Part shown: positions 12,158-24,943 of the stretch, in pieces
How the letters are laid out: every line of letters starts with the position of its first letter
Position numbering within the stretch: the stretch's first letter is position 1
Made by a program: the position numbers and the translations under genes
Notes under the pieces: generated by a model
Database searches by the model: none
The model's input: only the letters and a program-made list of their open reading frames with translations
What the model was told of the DNA's origin: nothing
Origin: Cadophora sp. MPI-SDFR-AT-0126
Taxonomy: Eukaryota > Ascomycota > Leotiomycetes > Helotiales > Ploettnerulaceae
DNA length: 64,000 nt
Assembly: GCA_020747065.1 (NCBI GenBank)
Contig: JAGMVK010000010.1
Location: 1,736,001 to 1,800,000 of the forward strand
Direction of reading: 5' to 3'

Positions 12158-15100
12158 TTATTCAGCAAGCACCATCCTCAACATACTCAAGAAGCTCTCC
12201 CTCAAGTTATTTATCTCCACCACCTCAGGCTTAACCGGCTCCCCTGCAGTCCTCCTCAAATGATCCTGCTTCCTAGCTCTCCTCTTCCTCTCCGCCGCGA
12301 TCGGATCCAAGTCATCATCCTCTTCCTCCTCGTCACTACTATCTTCCTCGTCCTCCGCATACGACATCTCCTGCAAGTCCATCTGATCGAGCCCAAAATC
12401 CGCACTATTAAAAGCGATACCTCCAGGTACAGTTTCCACCCCACCGGGAGCACCACCCTCAGCAGCCATCTTCTGGCGCGTCTTGTCAGAGTGCCATTTC
12501 TTGCGAGCTTCCTGCCAGGCGATGAGAGAGTCGATTTCGGCGATGGCCTTGGCCTTGTCAAGTTGGCCGACCGAGACGGCGCCCGCGAAGAGGGCGTTGA
12601 TATCGAGCTTACCGGCTTTCGGTCCCTGGCGGAGGAACTCGAGAATACCTTCTATCCAGCCCATGAGTTGGGTGAAGAGGCCGTTGTCGTGGGTGTGGAC
12701 TTCGTGGACAAATTTGTAGAAGTTGTGTTCATGGCGTTGGCAGAGGTCGATGAAAGCTTGGACCGTTTGATTGGGGTCGGCGGAGACGTCTTGTTCGCGG
12801 CATTTGTCGACGACCTTTTATCACGAATGTCAGTGAAATATACACATAATCTCAAGAGAAAGACACGTACCGTAATCATATCGTCGATGAAGACTGCAAA
12901 GTCCGTCACGCTGTTATACACATTCGCGGACTTGTACACACGCACAAGCGGCTCGTAGAAGATGGTAAAAAGATCTCTGAGAAGCTGTAGCGTGACCGGC
13001 TCCTCAATCATGCTCAACATCATAGCCTTATCGCGCTGTCTCGTGTACAATTTCAACAGCTGCTTCATGTACGAGAAAAGCTGTGCTCCTTGCTTCATCT
13101 CTTCATCTACATTCTCAACAGCACTGTTCCATGCAACGTAGGCGTTGAAAACCTTGCCGACCTGCTTCGAGTTCAACGGGGGTTCGATATCTTCTGAGCG
13201 GAGAATGGCCACAATGAGATCCACCGAGTCGAGTTCCGATTCAGTTCTGATCACGTTCTTGACATTCTCTGGTGCATCGGAGAACTTCTTCAGCTTATCG
13301 CAAAGTACGTCGTCATCAATTTTGCTGATAAGAGAATCGATGGATTTCTGAAAACTCTTGATGCCATCATTAAGAGTGAATGCGAAGATTCTTTGCATCA
13401 ACGACCTAGCGCCGAAAGGTTGAGCCAGGAAAATATCGAGAATGCTGGACATGACCGCGGCAGGATTAGCTATCCGGATGGCATTCTTGATCATGGTATA
13501 CGGAATCATGGAATGGATCTTCTTCATCTGAGCGAACAGTTCCGGGGAGTTGTCTTCGGCAAGGAAGAGATGGTAAATCGTGGCCGCCACTTCAATCCGT
13601 AACCATTCCGCGAATTTCTGATACTGGATACTCAGATCCTGAATTTTTGTTTTCTCCTTAATTTCCTTGAATAGCTTCGTGAGACCATTGCTTTCGACGA
13701 TATCTCGACGGAATCTGCATGATTAGCCAATGCCATCAAAGCAACTTGCTGGACTCACTGTTCCATGTACACATCCAAGTCAGCCGCTCTCTTCCGAGCA
13801 ATCTCATAAAATTGCTTCTGTTCCTCAACTCTCTTCTCATCCATGGCCTTCCGTCTGGCAATATCCTCCACATCTGCATCAGTAGGAGTCATCGGCTCGA
13901 AAGTCAGGAAATCCTGGATGGCTCTCGTGGATGCAATTTGCGGGTTGGAGAGCAGAGTGCGGAGGAATGCACGCAAGGAGATGCGCTGATTCTCGCGCCA
14001 TAACACGACCGACTGTGGTTTTGTAAGCTTTTTAGATTTCGATTTAGACAGTTTTAAATGGCTGCGTACATCATCTGGTGCTGGAGTCAATGGTCTCCCA
14101 TCTACAGAGGCACGGGGCGAATTTCTCCCGAATGAAGCGGAAGATGGGCTTCGACGGTGGTCTTTGATATTAGCTTATTTCTTGTCATGGCGAGAATAGA
14201 TATACCTTTGACTGAAAGTGTGTTCATAGAAGAGGCGACCTGTGGAACAGTCCCCATTGTCGACACTGATGAGATCGAAGAAGCGTCATCATCATCTCTG
14301 CCTGTGATTCCACTCAATAAATTCGAAGCTGTCGAACTCTGCTTGTTCTTCTTCGGCATGGGAGGAAGGATCTTTCCAGGCAATTCCGTGCGTAATCTCT
14401 TATGTAGCCTCGAGAAATCGCCATACCGTCTCCCAATGAAGAATTCCAGCTCATTCTTCCTCTTGACTCTCAGAATAAATTCCTATCCCCAATCAGCAAT
14501 TTCCCAACAATATGCTTCGCATAACATACCGCATGCTTGTGATATCGAATATTCCGCTTCACAGACGTCGTTCGTACTCCAGCAACATTCACATCCCAAC
14601 CATTGGTATAATGCCCCTCTGGTAGACTCTGCAGAACACCATGATCGATAGCCCCAGCATCTACAACTTCTAATTCCGAAAAGCGGATCCTTTCTTCATA
14701 TCCCGAGGCCGTAGGAATACCAGACACCATCATCAGCTCGACCAATTTTTGGCATTTGATAGACAGCTTTCTGCGTTTTGTTTCCTCTAATCGATCTTCC
14801 GAAGATGAGATATGCTTATTGGCGAAAGATTGCAGAAACTGTCAACACTTCGTCAGTGAACGGTCCGTAGTATTGAAGCCTTCCCAATCCATCTCCCCTC
14901 TTTTCTAGCTATGTCGCAATTGCAAACCCCGTCCTAGGATGGCAGGAAAGACTCACCACCTGTAATTTATCCTGCCAAAACTCCTTCTCCTTCGCCTTGT
15001 CCAGAAACGGAAATTCGCGCACATGATGCACAAAGATATATCTGAGGATGGGTAGCTCTGAATCTAGCGGCGAGACCTCGCCAAAGTCTGATTTGAAGGG

Positions 15101-15389
15101 GGCGCCGAAGCGTTGGAGGGCAGTGGGGGAGTTGAGTTCGGTGATTTCGTATTTCACTTGTTGGGAGATGAGCTCGCGCTTGAGGTCTGCGGTGGGTGTT
15201 GATGTTAGCTGGTGTACAATTGTGTTGATATTGGTCTGCAAAGATCTGTGGATTTGTGGACATGTTGGAGGAGAGAGAATGAGAGGTCTTACAATGTTCT
15301 TGTTTCCCCGTAAGCGCCTGTCCATTTGTAGGTTTTGGTACTGGCGGTGCTGCTGCTGGTGCTGGAATAACACTGCCATTTTGTGCCAT
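12158..15389 (-). CDS. PXB-PX-DUF3818 lipid-binding protein (Lec1/YPR097W type)
   Basis: Seven exons: 15293-15389, 14957-15186, 14530-14838, 14206-14482, 13759-14161, 12871-13714, 12158-12814; 938 residues. Order of domains: PX-associated domain (about residues 35-190, with ELNSPTALQRFGAPFKSD and ELPILRYIFVHHVREFPFL), PX domain (about 190-340, with the phosphoinositide-type core RRYGDFSRLHKRLRTELPGK and PPMPKKNK, split by a Ser-rich loop typical of this family), then DUF3818 to the C-terminus, including an acidic stretch near residue 890. The yeast relative is a membrane-associated protein reported to influence sterol distribution. A PX domain binds phosphoinositides, so endosomal, vacuolar or ER membrane association is likely; the precise role is inferred. 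Start at 15389 preferred over an in-frame ATG at 15464 because the PXB region and Kozak context fit. Confidence 0.88.
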
Positions 15390-17101
15390 CTTGTCTGCTC
15401 TTGCTTCTGCTTCTCGTTCTGTCTTTCTATTCTGTGCCTCTCGCTGACCACTGCCTTCTCTCACTTGCTTCGATGCCTTGGCGGAAGTGAAGAGAGGAGT
15501 AGAATGCGAGGGTGGTGATGTTTGCGGTGGTAGAAGCCAGTGGCTTGCAGCTTTTGCTTGGAGGCTGACCGATGTTCACGACTCGTACTGTAGCGTATCG
15601 CACGTAGCGGGGTATTTGGTCGAGGGGTCGTAATGCAGCGGAGCACAGCGCAGTACTATTTTCATGCAAGGATGACGGCTCAGCTTCCGTGATTGATTGC
15701 TTGCTTCTTCAGGATTTGCGCGGTTTATTTGTTGATGCGTGTATGAGCGAGCGACAGGATGATGCGATGCAGCAGAGAAGAGAATAGAATGGAGTTTTCA
15801 TTTTATGCTGAGAGAGAAAGAGAAAGTACTTTTAAGAAGGCTGTGAGGCAATAAGGTGCACCAGGCCCTGAGACGTAATTGTGCTGCTTGCTGATGGGAG
15901 ACAGGGATGCTGAGTCTTAGTGCTGGTGGCTTGGCTGGCTGCCCTTCGTCATCGAGGGTGTGATGCCGAGACTCTTTCTTTGCTTGGAGAGTTGACTTTG
16001 GAATCATTTTACAAACAATAATACTACTCTTTGCATTTTCCATTTATTTTCCTTCTTCAAACCTACCTTGAGCACATTTACTTCATCAATAAACCATTTT
16101 AATGTTAATACAGCTTTAAAGTCCTACCTAGTACCTACGTATTCTTGCGAGATTTACACCCAAGCATACAAATGAGTTGCGAGATTTTGAGACATCCACT
16201 ACGCGACAGTCTCAGTATGAGTAAACAACCGCAGCGCAGCTGATCTATGGACCTGATCTGATCTGATCTGAGCTCGGCAGATCTACCAGGAACCTGATGT
16301 CCATACCTCTATACATCTCTGTGTCTGCCAATAGCACAACAATAAAGGTTGACCTATTTTGCCCAATGAAGGCAGATATTGCGCTATTTGCAACTTTGTG
16401 CTACTGTATCACTCACTGACTGTCTAACTCGCTGCTTTCTCAACTACCATATCTCCCAAGACCCAAGAATTCACAATTAGACGCCAAGACATACCCGTTT
16501 ATCCAACCATCCAGCACACCAACATCCACTGAGTAAATCAGCCACACTCACTCACTTTCTCTCCACCCGCAAACAAAATCAACCCCCAGGAAAGGAAGTT
16601 CGGCACCTACCCTTCCTTACAGAGGTGGTAACATCCACACGGCAAAGCGGCTGCTAGCTGCAAAGTCATCACTTTCCATCCCACACCAAGAAAAGAAACC
16701 ACGCGTTCGAGCCTTTCCAAGCTCTTCCTAGTCTCTTGATTCCCCAAATTACAAGGTATATTGCTGTTAATTAGGCAAGCAGAGGCCAGCTGAGTCAAGC
16801 CCAAGGAAAAGTCCACGATGCCGAGTCCCGGGTGTTTCTATGGAGTGCCCTGGTGGGATCCACTTGGTTCAGCCTTGCTGGGCGAGGTTCAAGGGCCTGG
16901 GCATAGCATGGATGGGTTGGCTATTTCTGTGTGTCGAGTGAGAAATGGAAACATGTCGACATTTTGGAATATTTGAATCATGTTGATATCAAGCTAGGAT
17001 ATCATATTCTGTATATCATTGCTAATTGCCTCCTCGCATATTCCTTTCTCTGTGGCAGCTACAAAGCGTAGAGGACCTTGCATCATCTCCCACACCAACT
17101 C
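15390..17101. other. No gene seen
   Basis: 1.7 kb upstream of the PX gene. It contains a short GATCT tandem run near 16253-16270, but no reading frame or RNA gene I can support. Confidence 0.5.
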
Positions 17102-18399
17102 TCACAATTCATCAAAAACCCTCAACCTAGGATCCTCCTCCCCATTCCCATCTCTCCCCCTTTCCCCTTCCCTCAACTTCTCCATGACCTTCTCCCCCAT
17201 TCCCGTGCTCGCCAAAGTCCATTCCTCACTCCCCTCCTCCCTCACACCCGCTATATCAGGAATAACACCCAGTAAACCCGTAGCATTCGACCCTTTCACT
17301 CCCTCGCTCGAATTCCCCATCACTTTCAACTCCCTAGCAGGCGTATACTGCACCGCCATAAGCACGACAATAATACCAGCCACCAAACTCATCCCCACCC
17401 ACAAAACCCTCAACCTTCGCCTCGTCTTATCCTGCCACTCCCCCTCCGCAACCTCCCAGCCCTCTACCCGTTCCCTCACAACCTCTACCCTCTCACCTAA
17501 CTCCTTGATCCTCGCTCTCCCGGTCCCCACTCTCTCTTGCAACGCTTTAAGCCTCTCCTCCTGCTCTCTAAATCCGTCAAAACCATCGAGTTGCCCGGTC
17601 ACATCGTCGACCACTTCCTGGGCTTCGGTGGAGAATTCCTCAGTTAAGCCGCGGGTGAGGTGCGCGAGTTCTTTGAGGGAGGTGATGGTGCTTTGCAGGG
17701 TGGAGAGTTTTTCGAGGACTGAATAGTAGGTTGTGTCGAGGCGGCGGGTTGTGCTGTTGGAGTGGGTGTTGAGGGTGTTAAGAGCATTTCGTAATTCGCT
17801 ATAGGCATTCATACATTAGCATCTCTTGTAAATTAAATCATGCCAGAATATTTCTGATCACAAGTTCTTGTAGAGCAGACAAATAGATCGGTAAATGTGA
17901 GGAAGGAAAGAAAAGATATAACAAACGTTGCTCTCAACACCCCCCTCTCCCTCTCCTCTCTCACCTCCCCCTCCCTAACAACCCTCTCCCTCCTCCCCAT
18001 CCCTCCACCACCCCCATACCCACCCGCCCCATCCTCCCCCCAAAGACTCTCCCTCCGACTCGCAACCCGACTCTCACTCGGCGTATGCCCTTCACTCCTG
18101 CTCCCCAAAATGCCCGACCCAAACGCCCCAATGCCCGACCCGATCCCTACAATCCCCTGCCCAATCCCTCCACTACCATCTCCCTTGCACTCTCCATCTC
18201 TATCTTTATTCCGGTGATGTATATGCGGATGATGGTGTTTATTGCTGTGTCCGTGGCCGGCGTGCTGCGGTATCCGGGGCAAGGAAGGAGGTGCGTTGAC
18301 CTCTGTTATGGAGCGGGTGGTGAGGTGTTTGGGCCTGGTTGGAGAGGTGGGCGGAAGGGGCATGGAGCTTGTTTTTATTGGTTCGAGGGGGGCGGACAT
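17102..18399 (-). CDS. Coiled-coil, C-terminally membrane-anchored protein of unknown function
   Basis: Two exons, 17927-18399 and 17102-17798 (intron 128 bp, acceptor CTATAG), 389 residues. The N-terminal third is Pro/Ser-rich then His- and Gly-rich (HGHSNKHHHPHIHHRN), so it is probably disordered. From residue about 158 a long charged helix follows (ELRNALNTLNTH .. DTTYYSVLEKLSTLQSTI .. LKALQERVGTGRARIKELGE) with heptad-like spacing. Then a single membrane segment (VLWVGMSLVAGIIVVLMAVQ, about 305-327) and a 60-residue tail. The layout resembles t-SNARE-like or nuclear-membrane proteins, but no SNARE signature is evident. I believe it is a conserved Pezizomycotina family without assigned function. 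Confidence 0.75.
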
Positions 18400-18957
18400 T
18401 TTGGATTTTGTTGTTGGTTTGGGAGAGGTGTGAAGGAGGTTTAGTAGAGGTGTTGCGAGGTTGTGGTTGCAAAGGAACGGGAGTGAGGTAAGGCTGAGAG
18501 CTTGAAATATACAAACAGGACAAACAGCGGGCCGAGGTTCATGCGAGGGCACAGGATAAATATGGAACACCATTCAACGTCGTTACGAGATGAGGTGTTC
18601 TTTAGAAATTAGAGAGCCTTGAGCCTGTGAATCTGGAAGGACTTTGGCTTGATCGTATTTCATCCGTAGTTTTGAAAGAGTCTTGTGGTTGACTCTCAGC
18701 CCTGCGAGGCTCGAATATTGACTTCCTAAGAGCCCAATCATATCATCAAATGGCAGCTATATCTCCTTCAACGAGCTTTGAATAGTTTGACTCTGGAGAG
18801 GCATGGAACTGCAGACTTGCATCTTAGCACGTCGGAGCCAAAGCAAGTTGATATGTAAAATCCCGCACCCAACTCCAAACACCATGCCTCTCTTTTCCAA
18901 CCAAAAACGCCATCCATGCCATATCAGATCAAATATGCCTCATGATTCTCCTCACCC
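18400..18957. other. No gene seen
   Basis: 560 bp between the coiled-coil gene's start and the 3' end of CGR1; nothing recognised. Confidence 0.5.
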
Positions 18958-19517
18958 TCAAGATTTCAGCATCTTATTCCTCTTCTCCTTCCTCTTCAGT
19001 CTCTCCACCCTCTTCCGATGCATAGTCTCAGCCAACTTCTCGAATCGAGCTTTCTCCTCCTTCTTCGCCCGCTTGTCTTTGATAGCCTGGATTTTGACCT
19101 GCGGAGCAGAACATATCAGCTTGATCCTCTCCTCCCAAACTTTCCTCCACGGGCAATAATCTCAGGTAGGTATATGATGGAGTGTAGATTCCAACGCACC
19201 TGTCTAGCAGCCTCCTTCTCATCCTTCATCTCCTTCTCCTTCGCCTTCACCGCAGCCATAGCCACGCGCTCCGCCTGCCTCTTCTCGTACGTGCCATTTC
19301 CTGCTTTGGGACGGAATGCGGTCTTTGGTTCGTGCCATTGCTTGCCTTCATAAAACGCATTAGCACTTCTTCTCTTTTGCCTTTCTGTCCTCTTCTACCC
19401 GCCAGACCCTCCACCTCCATCTCCTCAACCACTCAACAGAGACAGCTCCAACATACCATTTTTACGCATCCCCTGCAGCGCCGCCGCCGCAGCAGCTTCA
19501 ATAATCTCAGTAGACAT
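18958..19517 (-). CDS. CGR1: rRNA-processing protein CGR1
   Basis: Small nucleolar protein needed for processing of pre-rRNA and 60S subunit assembly. Three exons: 19457-19517, 19200-19345, 18958-19098; introns 111 and 101 bp; 115 residues, as usual for the family. The signature is plain: [36 protein letters not shown], then the Lys/Glu-rich charged helix [14 protein letters not shown] and the basic tail [19 protein letters not shown]. The start at 19517 gives [16 protein letters not shown]. Divergent neighbour is the ARG-13 carrier, 1.1 kb away. Confidence 0.93.
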
Positions 19518-20634
19518 ATCTGCGAATTCGGTCGAAGCTGTCGATGTAGATGCAGATATCGGAATCGAAATTTCAGCAGTGACTTTGGATTGGTCGCAAA
19601 AATTCGAGTGGAGAGATGGCGGGACAGTGATTGCCAAGACTTCTTATCTGATCGAGCGGAAGGGAAAAAGTAAAATTTTCTGTGGGCCAGGAGAAACTTG
19701 GAAGATCTGATAACTTTACCCCCTGGTGCAGCGGGCTATGACGGACGAGGGCTAAAAATATACAGATTTAGGGATCGGCTGATGACTTTGAGGAGCTGTA
19801 AAGTGCATTGAAAATCGAGAGTTGAAAATAATGGAGAAAATCAATATCAAAACTCTGTATTACTTTTTATAGCTTTCTCAAGAAATAGATATTGATTTGT
19901 GCATTTGAAATTGTTGTGTTTGCATTATTTTAGCCTCGCTTGTACCCAACCTAGACCCGACCCGCACGCAAAGCCCCGCGCCGCTGCAAGCGTTCAGTCC
20001 GCGGTGAGTGGTTTTTTGCAAGAAAAGAGACATTTTATTCGAACCAACCCAACTCAGCTTCCGGATCCTCACTCCCCCAGCAACCTACCATACACCCTTC
20101 CCCTTCTCCATTCGACTACGCGTATCTGCAGATCCCATCATACATAAAGAATTACTTTCCCGTGTCTTGACCGCCCCTCGAAATGCTCCCTCGATAGCAG
20201 TAGCCTCGCCCTATCGATAAGTGACGACAACGCACTCGCTCAACCCGACTCGAACCTTTTTCTTCTGCACTGCACGAAATCTGGCTGCAGACTTTCACTC
20301 TCTTCTCTTTTCGATGGGAGCATAGCAACAGCAAGAAGAGCTCGCATTGCCTTCTTGCTCGTTCCTTTGCAATACCAACGTCACATTGGGGTCCATTCTT
20401 ACTCGCACCAACCAACGGTGTACCACAAAGCGAATACAAACAACGGGATTGCTTACACCTGCCAACACGCATATATTGTTGTAGTAGCAGAGGATACAGC
20501 GGGAAGTGAATAAATACGGGGAATTGCATTGTGCAGTTCGTAAAGTAGTCACAAAAAGCAACGGTCCTCTTCGTCAACCCCGCCACCGATCACGGAAGGT
20601 CCACAGCGAGAAGGGAATACAGCCTAAGATTAAG
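19518..20634. other. Divergent promoter region, no gene seen
   Basis: 1.1 kb between the divergent CGR1 and ARG-13 genes. Frames here are short or lack any domain. Confidence 0.5.
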
Positions 20635-21731
20635 ATGGCAGCCACAGCTACACCAGAGTTCAGCTCACCGGAGCGGTCTCCAGCATTCTCAGTAAAGGGG
20701 AAAGAAGCTCTCATGGACGCCGTGGAAGATATTGTGTTTGGTTCTGTTGGTCTTCCTCAAACTCCTCGCATCAGCACTTACTAACTGTTCTACCCCACCA
20801 GATCGCCGGCGTAGCAGGAAAGTACATTGAGTACCCCTTCGACACAGTCAAAGTCCGCCTACAATCGCAACCCGACCACCTTCCCCTCCGTTACACTGGT
20901 CCACTCGACTGCTTCAAGCAATCGCTCCGCAATGATGGCTTCCTCGGTCTCTACCGCGGCATATCCGCCCCCCTCGTTGGCGCAGCCCTCGAAACATCCT
21001 CCCTCTTCTTTTGGGAACGCGTAGCTCGCGAAGGCTTTTTCACAGCTGGTCTCTACCAGCGCGAGAAACCTCTTCCTCTCTCCGCACTCTGGCTTACTGG
21101 TGCTATATCCGGCGCATTCACAAGTCTCGTACTCACACCTGTCGAGCTCGTAAAATGCAAGATCCAAGTCCCTACCAAAGCAAGCTCAGACGGTATGGTC
21201 CACCGCTCTCCCACACCACTAGCTGTCATCCGCGAAGTCTTCAGACATCAAGGCCTCCGCGGATTCTGGAATGGGCAGCTAGGAACGCTCATCCGCGAGA
21301 CTGGTGGCTGCGCGGCTTGGTTCGGCAGTAAAGAGACTGTAACTCTCCTCTTCCGCCATCTCAACTCCAGCAACACAGCAGCCTCCTCTCCACCCTCAAC
21401 ACTCAAACACCAAAACCTCCCCACAACCTCGGAAGACGGTCTCGCTCCCCTTCCGCTTTGGCAACAAGCCGTAGCTGGCGCCTCAGCAGGAATGTCTTAC
21501 AACTTCCTCTTCTTCCCAGCAGATACCATTAAGTCGCGTATGCAGACTGTCTCAGTATCGAGCACGGCTCCGCAGGTCAAGTTCTGGGATGAGGGGCTGG
21601 CGATCTGGAGACAGTATGGTTTGAAAGGGTTGTACAGAGGGTGCGGCATTACGGTTGCGAGGAGTGCACCGAGTAGTGCGTTTATCTTCATTATTTTCGA
21701 CGCGTTGAAAGGGAGGTTCCATATGTCATGA
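20635..21731 (+). CDS. arg-13: Mitochondrial ornithine carrier, ARG-13/ORT1 type
   Basis: Inner-membrane carrier exchanging ornithine/arginine between matrix and cytosol for arginine synthesis. Two exons, 20635-20745 and 20802-21731; the intron has donor GTTGGT and a good branch site CTTACTAAC at about 20777. 346 residues. The three mitochondrial-carrier repeats are visible through their signatures [10 protein letters not shown] (after exon 1), [10 protein letters not shown] and [10 protein letters not shown], each followed by aromatic/Gly motifs such as [26 protein letters not shown] and [13 protein letters not shown]. The stretch [17 protein letters not shown] followed by [13 protein letters not shown] is characteristic of ARG-13. 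A disordered Ser/Pro loop separates repeats two and three. Confidence 0.93.
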
Positions 21732-22492
21732 CGATCTATCGGGTTGGTGGAGCATGAATGATGAAAATGGATACCTGGTGGGCATTTTGAAATTTGCATT
21801 TGAGCGAGCGCGTCATATCATAGACGGTTTGGTGGAGATGTGGATGGTTGCGTGTTCTGGTCATTCCATTTGTGCCTATGCCTTAGACAAGGCATTTTAA
21901 AAAGCGCCACGATGCGATGCAATGTTTGGCGTTTCTAGAGGGATCAGGTTTTGAATTGATAATAAACTAAGGACAGGCTTGGATACAACAAGCGAGCAGG
22001 GAAGACGAAAAGCAAAGACTCAGTTGGATATACAGAGAGCCAAAGATATAAATGCAATGATTTCGAATACCCAACGAAGCATACAATCAGACCAACGAAA
22101 GAAGTAGAACGTTTCTCAGGTGTAGAATCTGAAATGATAAAATAATATACTCTTGCTCTTGCTCACGTCATCTCCCGCAAGAATTCCTACCTAACATCCT
22201 CTATATCATATCCTAACAAGCCTCAAGAATCTCGAAACGCAAGTAGACTACTCACTTTATTGACTTCGCTTAACACAAATACACCCTTCCAGGTTTTGCA
22301 ATTCCCCTCCAAGTCAACAATCGTGACCCACAAATCGATCCACCCATCCTCCCCCTGGACGAAAACTTTTTCATAAGCGAGCGAGAGTCCTTCTTTCCCT
22401 GGCAAATTTCTTTCTCAGTGGAAGGTGATGTATGTAGCCAAATAAGAAGAAATCGTCCATATCAGCAGACAAAGACACATGTATGCATGACA
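21732..22492. other. No firm gene
   Basis: 3' region of ARG-13. A coding-looking minus-strand block at 22223-22405 (GEDGWIDLWVTIVDLEGNC), ending in a GTGAGT donor, is open but lacks an ATG and clear partner exons. Confidence 0.4.
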
Positions 22493-22564
22493 AGCAATTT
22501 GGCGCAGAGGAAGCGCGCGGGGCTCATAACCCTGAGGTCCCTGGATCGAAACCAGGAATTGCTA
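22493..22564 (+). tRNA. Initiator tRNA-Met (CAU)
   Basis: A 72-nt intronless cloverleaf: acceptor AGCAATT pairs with AATTGCT (discriminator A), D-stem GCGC/GCGC, anticodon loop CTCATAA with CAT at 22525-22527, T-arm CCTGG ATCGAAA CCAGG. The A1:U72 pair, three consecutive G:C pairs next to the anticodon loop, and A54 with A60 in the T-loop are marks of the eukaryotic initiator rather than the elongator. A T-rich run follows within about 40 bp, as expected for polymerase III termination. Confidence 0.93.
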
Positions 22565-23397
22565 AGATGTGATGTGCGTTTGTGTTTTTCAGTGCTTCAA
22601 TTTTTGGCTTTTTTTGGGTTCTTGGGGTTTTTGGGTTTAGGGAAAAATTGAAGTTCTTCAAGGTGCTGCCAGCTGAAATTCGTTCAGGACCATTGAGAGC
22701 ATATGGAATCAGTGGCCGTTTTAGTCTCCTCGCTGAATTCGATAATTTTTGCTTGCCGGTTTCTTGCCGTTCATTTTTTTGAGTAAGTGAGTGACACAAC
22801 CGCTGTATTTAGTGGGGTCATAGTGGCGAGGTGCCTGAGATTCATGGAAAACGCACTGGAAATACAGCGACCGGACTCCTCTGGGGTTAAGCGAGGTCGC
22901 CCTGCGACATCACAACAAAACATCGCCTCCCAATTTACCATCCACACTGTCTCAACTCCCTTCTGCTCATTTAATGCGAGATCACGAGTTGGAACAAGAT
23001 TAAAGAGCTGTATGTGACTCTCATTTTCGTTTTGAAAGCTTTAAAGATGCAATTTATTTGGTCGATTCTCGGGCTTCCGAAAAGACCGAAACTCATGCCA
23101 GGCTTGTGGTTCGCTTTGTAAACAAGCCATAGGTAAGCACATAAAAGACCATGAATCGGTTATGAGTTTGAGCGTCTGCATCCTCAACTAAATGCTCTCG
23201 ACCTTCTGATTTTTTGATACATCATCGCGGAAATACTGATCTTTAATCATTGCCGAGAGAAAATTTTCCCGACTAAGATTCACGGTTCGACATCCTCATT
23301 CTAGACATTTCCTGTCCTTCTCAGTTTTGATTTTATGATTCTCGCCCAAGAGTCTGAAGTCGCGCTTTGAATTGAAGGCTCATATTCGCTAGTCACA
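22565..23397. other. No gene seen
   Basis: T-rich region after the tRNA (runs near 22598-22640 may be polymerase III stops), then nothing recognisable before the DUF4267 gene. Confidence 0.5.
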
Positions 23398-23820
23398 ATG
23401 TCATCCTTCTCACCAATCCCCTCCTACATCCTCGGCACTCTCTTCACCCTTTCCGGAATCATCTCCTTCATCTCCCCTTCAACAGAATACAAAACCTTCG
23501 GCTTCCCCATCCCATCATCATCCCCATCCCCCTCATCAACTATCTCCAACTCCTCATCACCACCAAGCCACCCCCAAATCTCACCCTACGTCTACGCCAA
23601 AGGCATCCGAGATCTCACCTACGGCCTCACATTCTTCATCTTTCAGCTCCAAGGCCAAGACTCGGTAATCACTGCTTTTACGGGTATAGTATGTATTGCG
23701 GGTTTCGTAGATGGGGTCCTGGTGTGGACGTTTGGTGGGGGTTGGAAGGGGAAGGCGGTGGAGCATTGGGGGGCGGTTGCTGTGCTTGGGAGTTGGGGGT
23801 TGTGGAGGACGGTGGGATAG
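23398..23820 (+). CDS. DUF4267 family membrane protein
   Basis: Single-exon frame, 140 residues, with four hydrophobic segments: ILGTLFTLSGIISFI, then after a Pro/Ser loop GLTFFIFQLQG, ITAFTGIVCIAGFVDGVLVW and WGAVAVLGSWGLW. The motif YVYAKGIRDLTYGLTF is what I associate with fungal DUF4267 proteins, small four-helix membrane proteins of unknown role. The start is the first ATG; there is no sign of an intron. Confidence 0.8.
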   Translation: MSSFSPIPSYILGTLFTLSGIISFISPSTEYKTFGFPIPSSSPSPSSTISNSSSPPSHPQISPYVYAKGIRDLTYGLTFFIFQLQGQDSVITAFTGIVCIAGFVDGVLVWTFGGGWKGKAVEHWGAVAVLGSWGLWRTVG

Positions 23821-24310
23821 GGATAGAGAAGATGGGTCTGTGTTGGTGAGATGATGTCAGAGCGAGGTAGCATGGTAATGTGATCTTATGTTGTTTCTGA
23901 ACGAAGAAATAACATGAGTTGAAAAACGATGAACGAGAGAAATCGTAGACGCATAGCGCTAGAGGCTTTCAATAGTGAACAGCTGGATATGAGTTTGGTC
24001 AAGGTGTTACCATTTCCTGCTGCATTTTCAACATAAAATCTGAGGAGCCAAAGTGATTGACATCTTACAAACATAGCGTCCCAACACCAAGGAGGACGGT
24101 TCCCTCGTAGACATCTACTTCCCATCAAGGTACAACTCATCAACCTCAACATCCTCTTTCCCTTGTCCTCTTAGGATTCACGAACCCCACTCCACACAGT
24201 CTTAAGAAATCCAAACCGAGTGGTAACCCAAGACCAAGCAAGTCAACACAACAGCTCTGCCTTCCCTCAAATCATTCAATCAACCCAACCCCTTACCGCC
24301 GACATGAAAG
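23821..24310. other. No gene seen
   Basis: 490 bp between convergent genes; presumably 3' untranslated sequence. Confidence 0.5.
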
Positions 24311-24943
24311 TTATCTCATCCTCTTCCCAGCCATAGCCATCATAATAACACACGTGATATTCGCAGCATACCAAAACACCGTTCTAATCAAAGCCAAATG
24401 CTCATTCTCTATCAGAATATACGCAAGCCCATAACCAATCCTCGCCACAGAGTACACAACCATCAACCCATTAAGCTTCTCCGTAGGAACACCCGCGTGG
24501 AGAGCAAGAAGCTATCACAACCATCAGCCTTCTTTCTCCAAACAACCACCATCCCTTCCCACACCCCAAATCAAAATAAAATCGACAAAACGCAAACGAT
24601 ACGCAGGAGCAGGAACAAGTAACTCACCACACCCCCCACAAAAACCGCAAACCCCTCCACCGAGTTCGCATGCGCGTTCTCCATCCTCCTAACCCTCTCC
24701 AGCGCCGCCCTACTCATCTTCCCATCCCGCACCATCTTCTCGCCATAGCGCTCTACGTCCTGGCGCGGACACGCGTTGTGGTCGAAGCCGTAGTAGCGCT
24801 TGACGAAGCGTGTGGAGAGGAGGCCGTACGCGAAGATGAAGTTGAAGATTAGGAAGCGGCAGGCGTACGAGGGGATTCGGGAGTGGGAGAGGGTTGTGTG
24901 GGAGGGGGGAAGGGGGGAGAGACCGAGGTTTGTGAGAAGGGTC
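24311..24943 (-). CDS. MAPEG-family membrane protein, 5' end unresolved
   Basis: Exons 24628-24943 and 24311-24511 (donor GTGAGT) encode the conserved core: SYACRFLIFNFIFAYGLLS, the pair FDHNACPRQDVERYGEKM and MENAHANSVEGFAVFVGG, then LNGLMVVYSVARIGYGLAYI and TVFWYAANITCVIM. The motif E-x2-AHANSxEGF is the hallmark of MAPEG proteins (membrane-associated eicosanoid and glutathione metabolism), with the third and fourth membrane helices clear. Reading upstream, acceptor CCCACAG at 24944 needs another exon; a phase-compatible frame runs at 24982-25094 but contains no ATG. The start is therefore not determined, or the gene is damaged at its 5' end. The transposon inserted about 290 bp further upstream. 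Confidence 0.65.
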
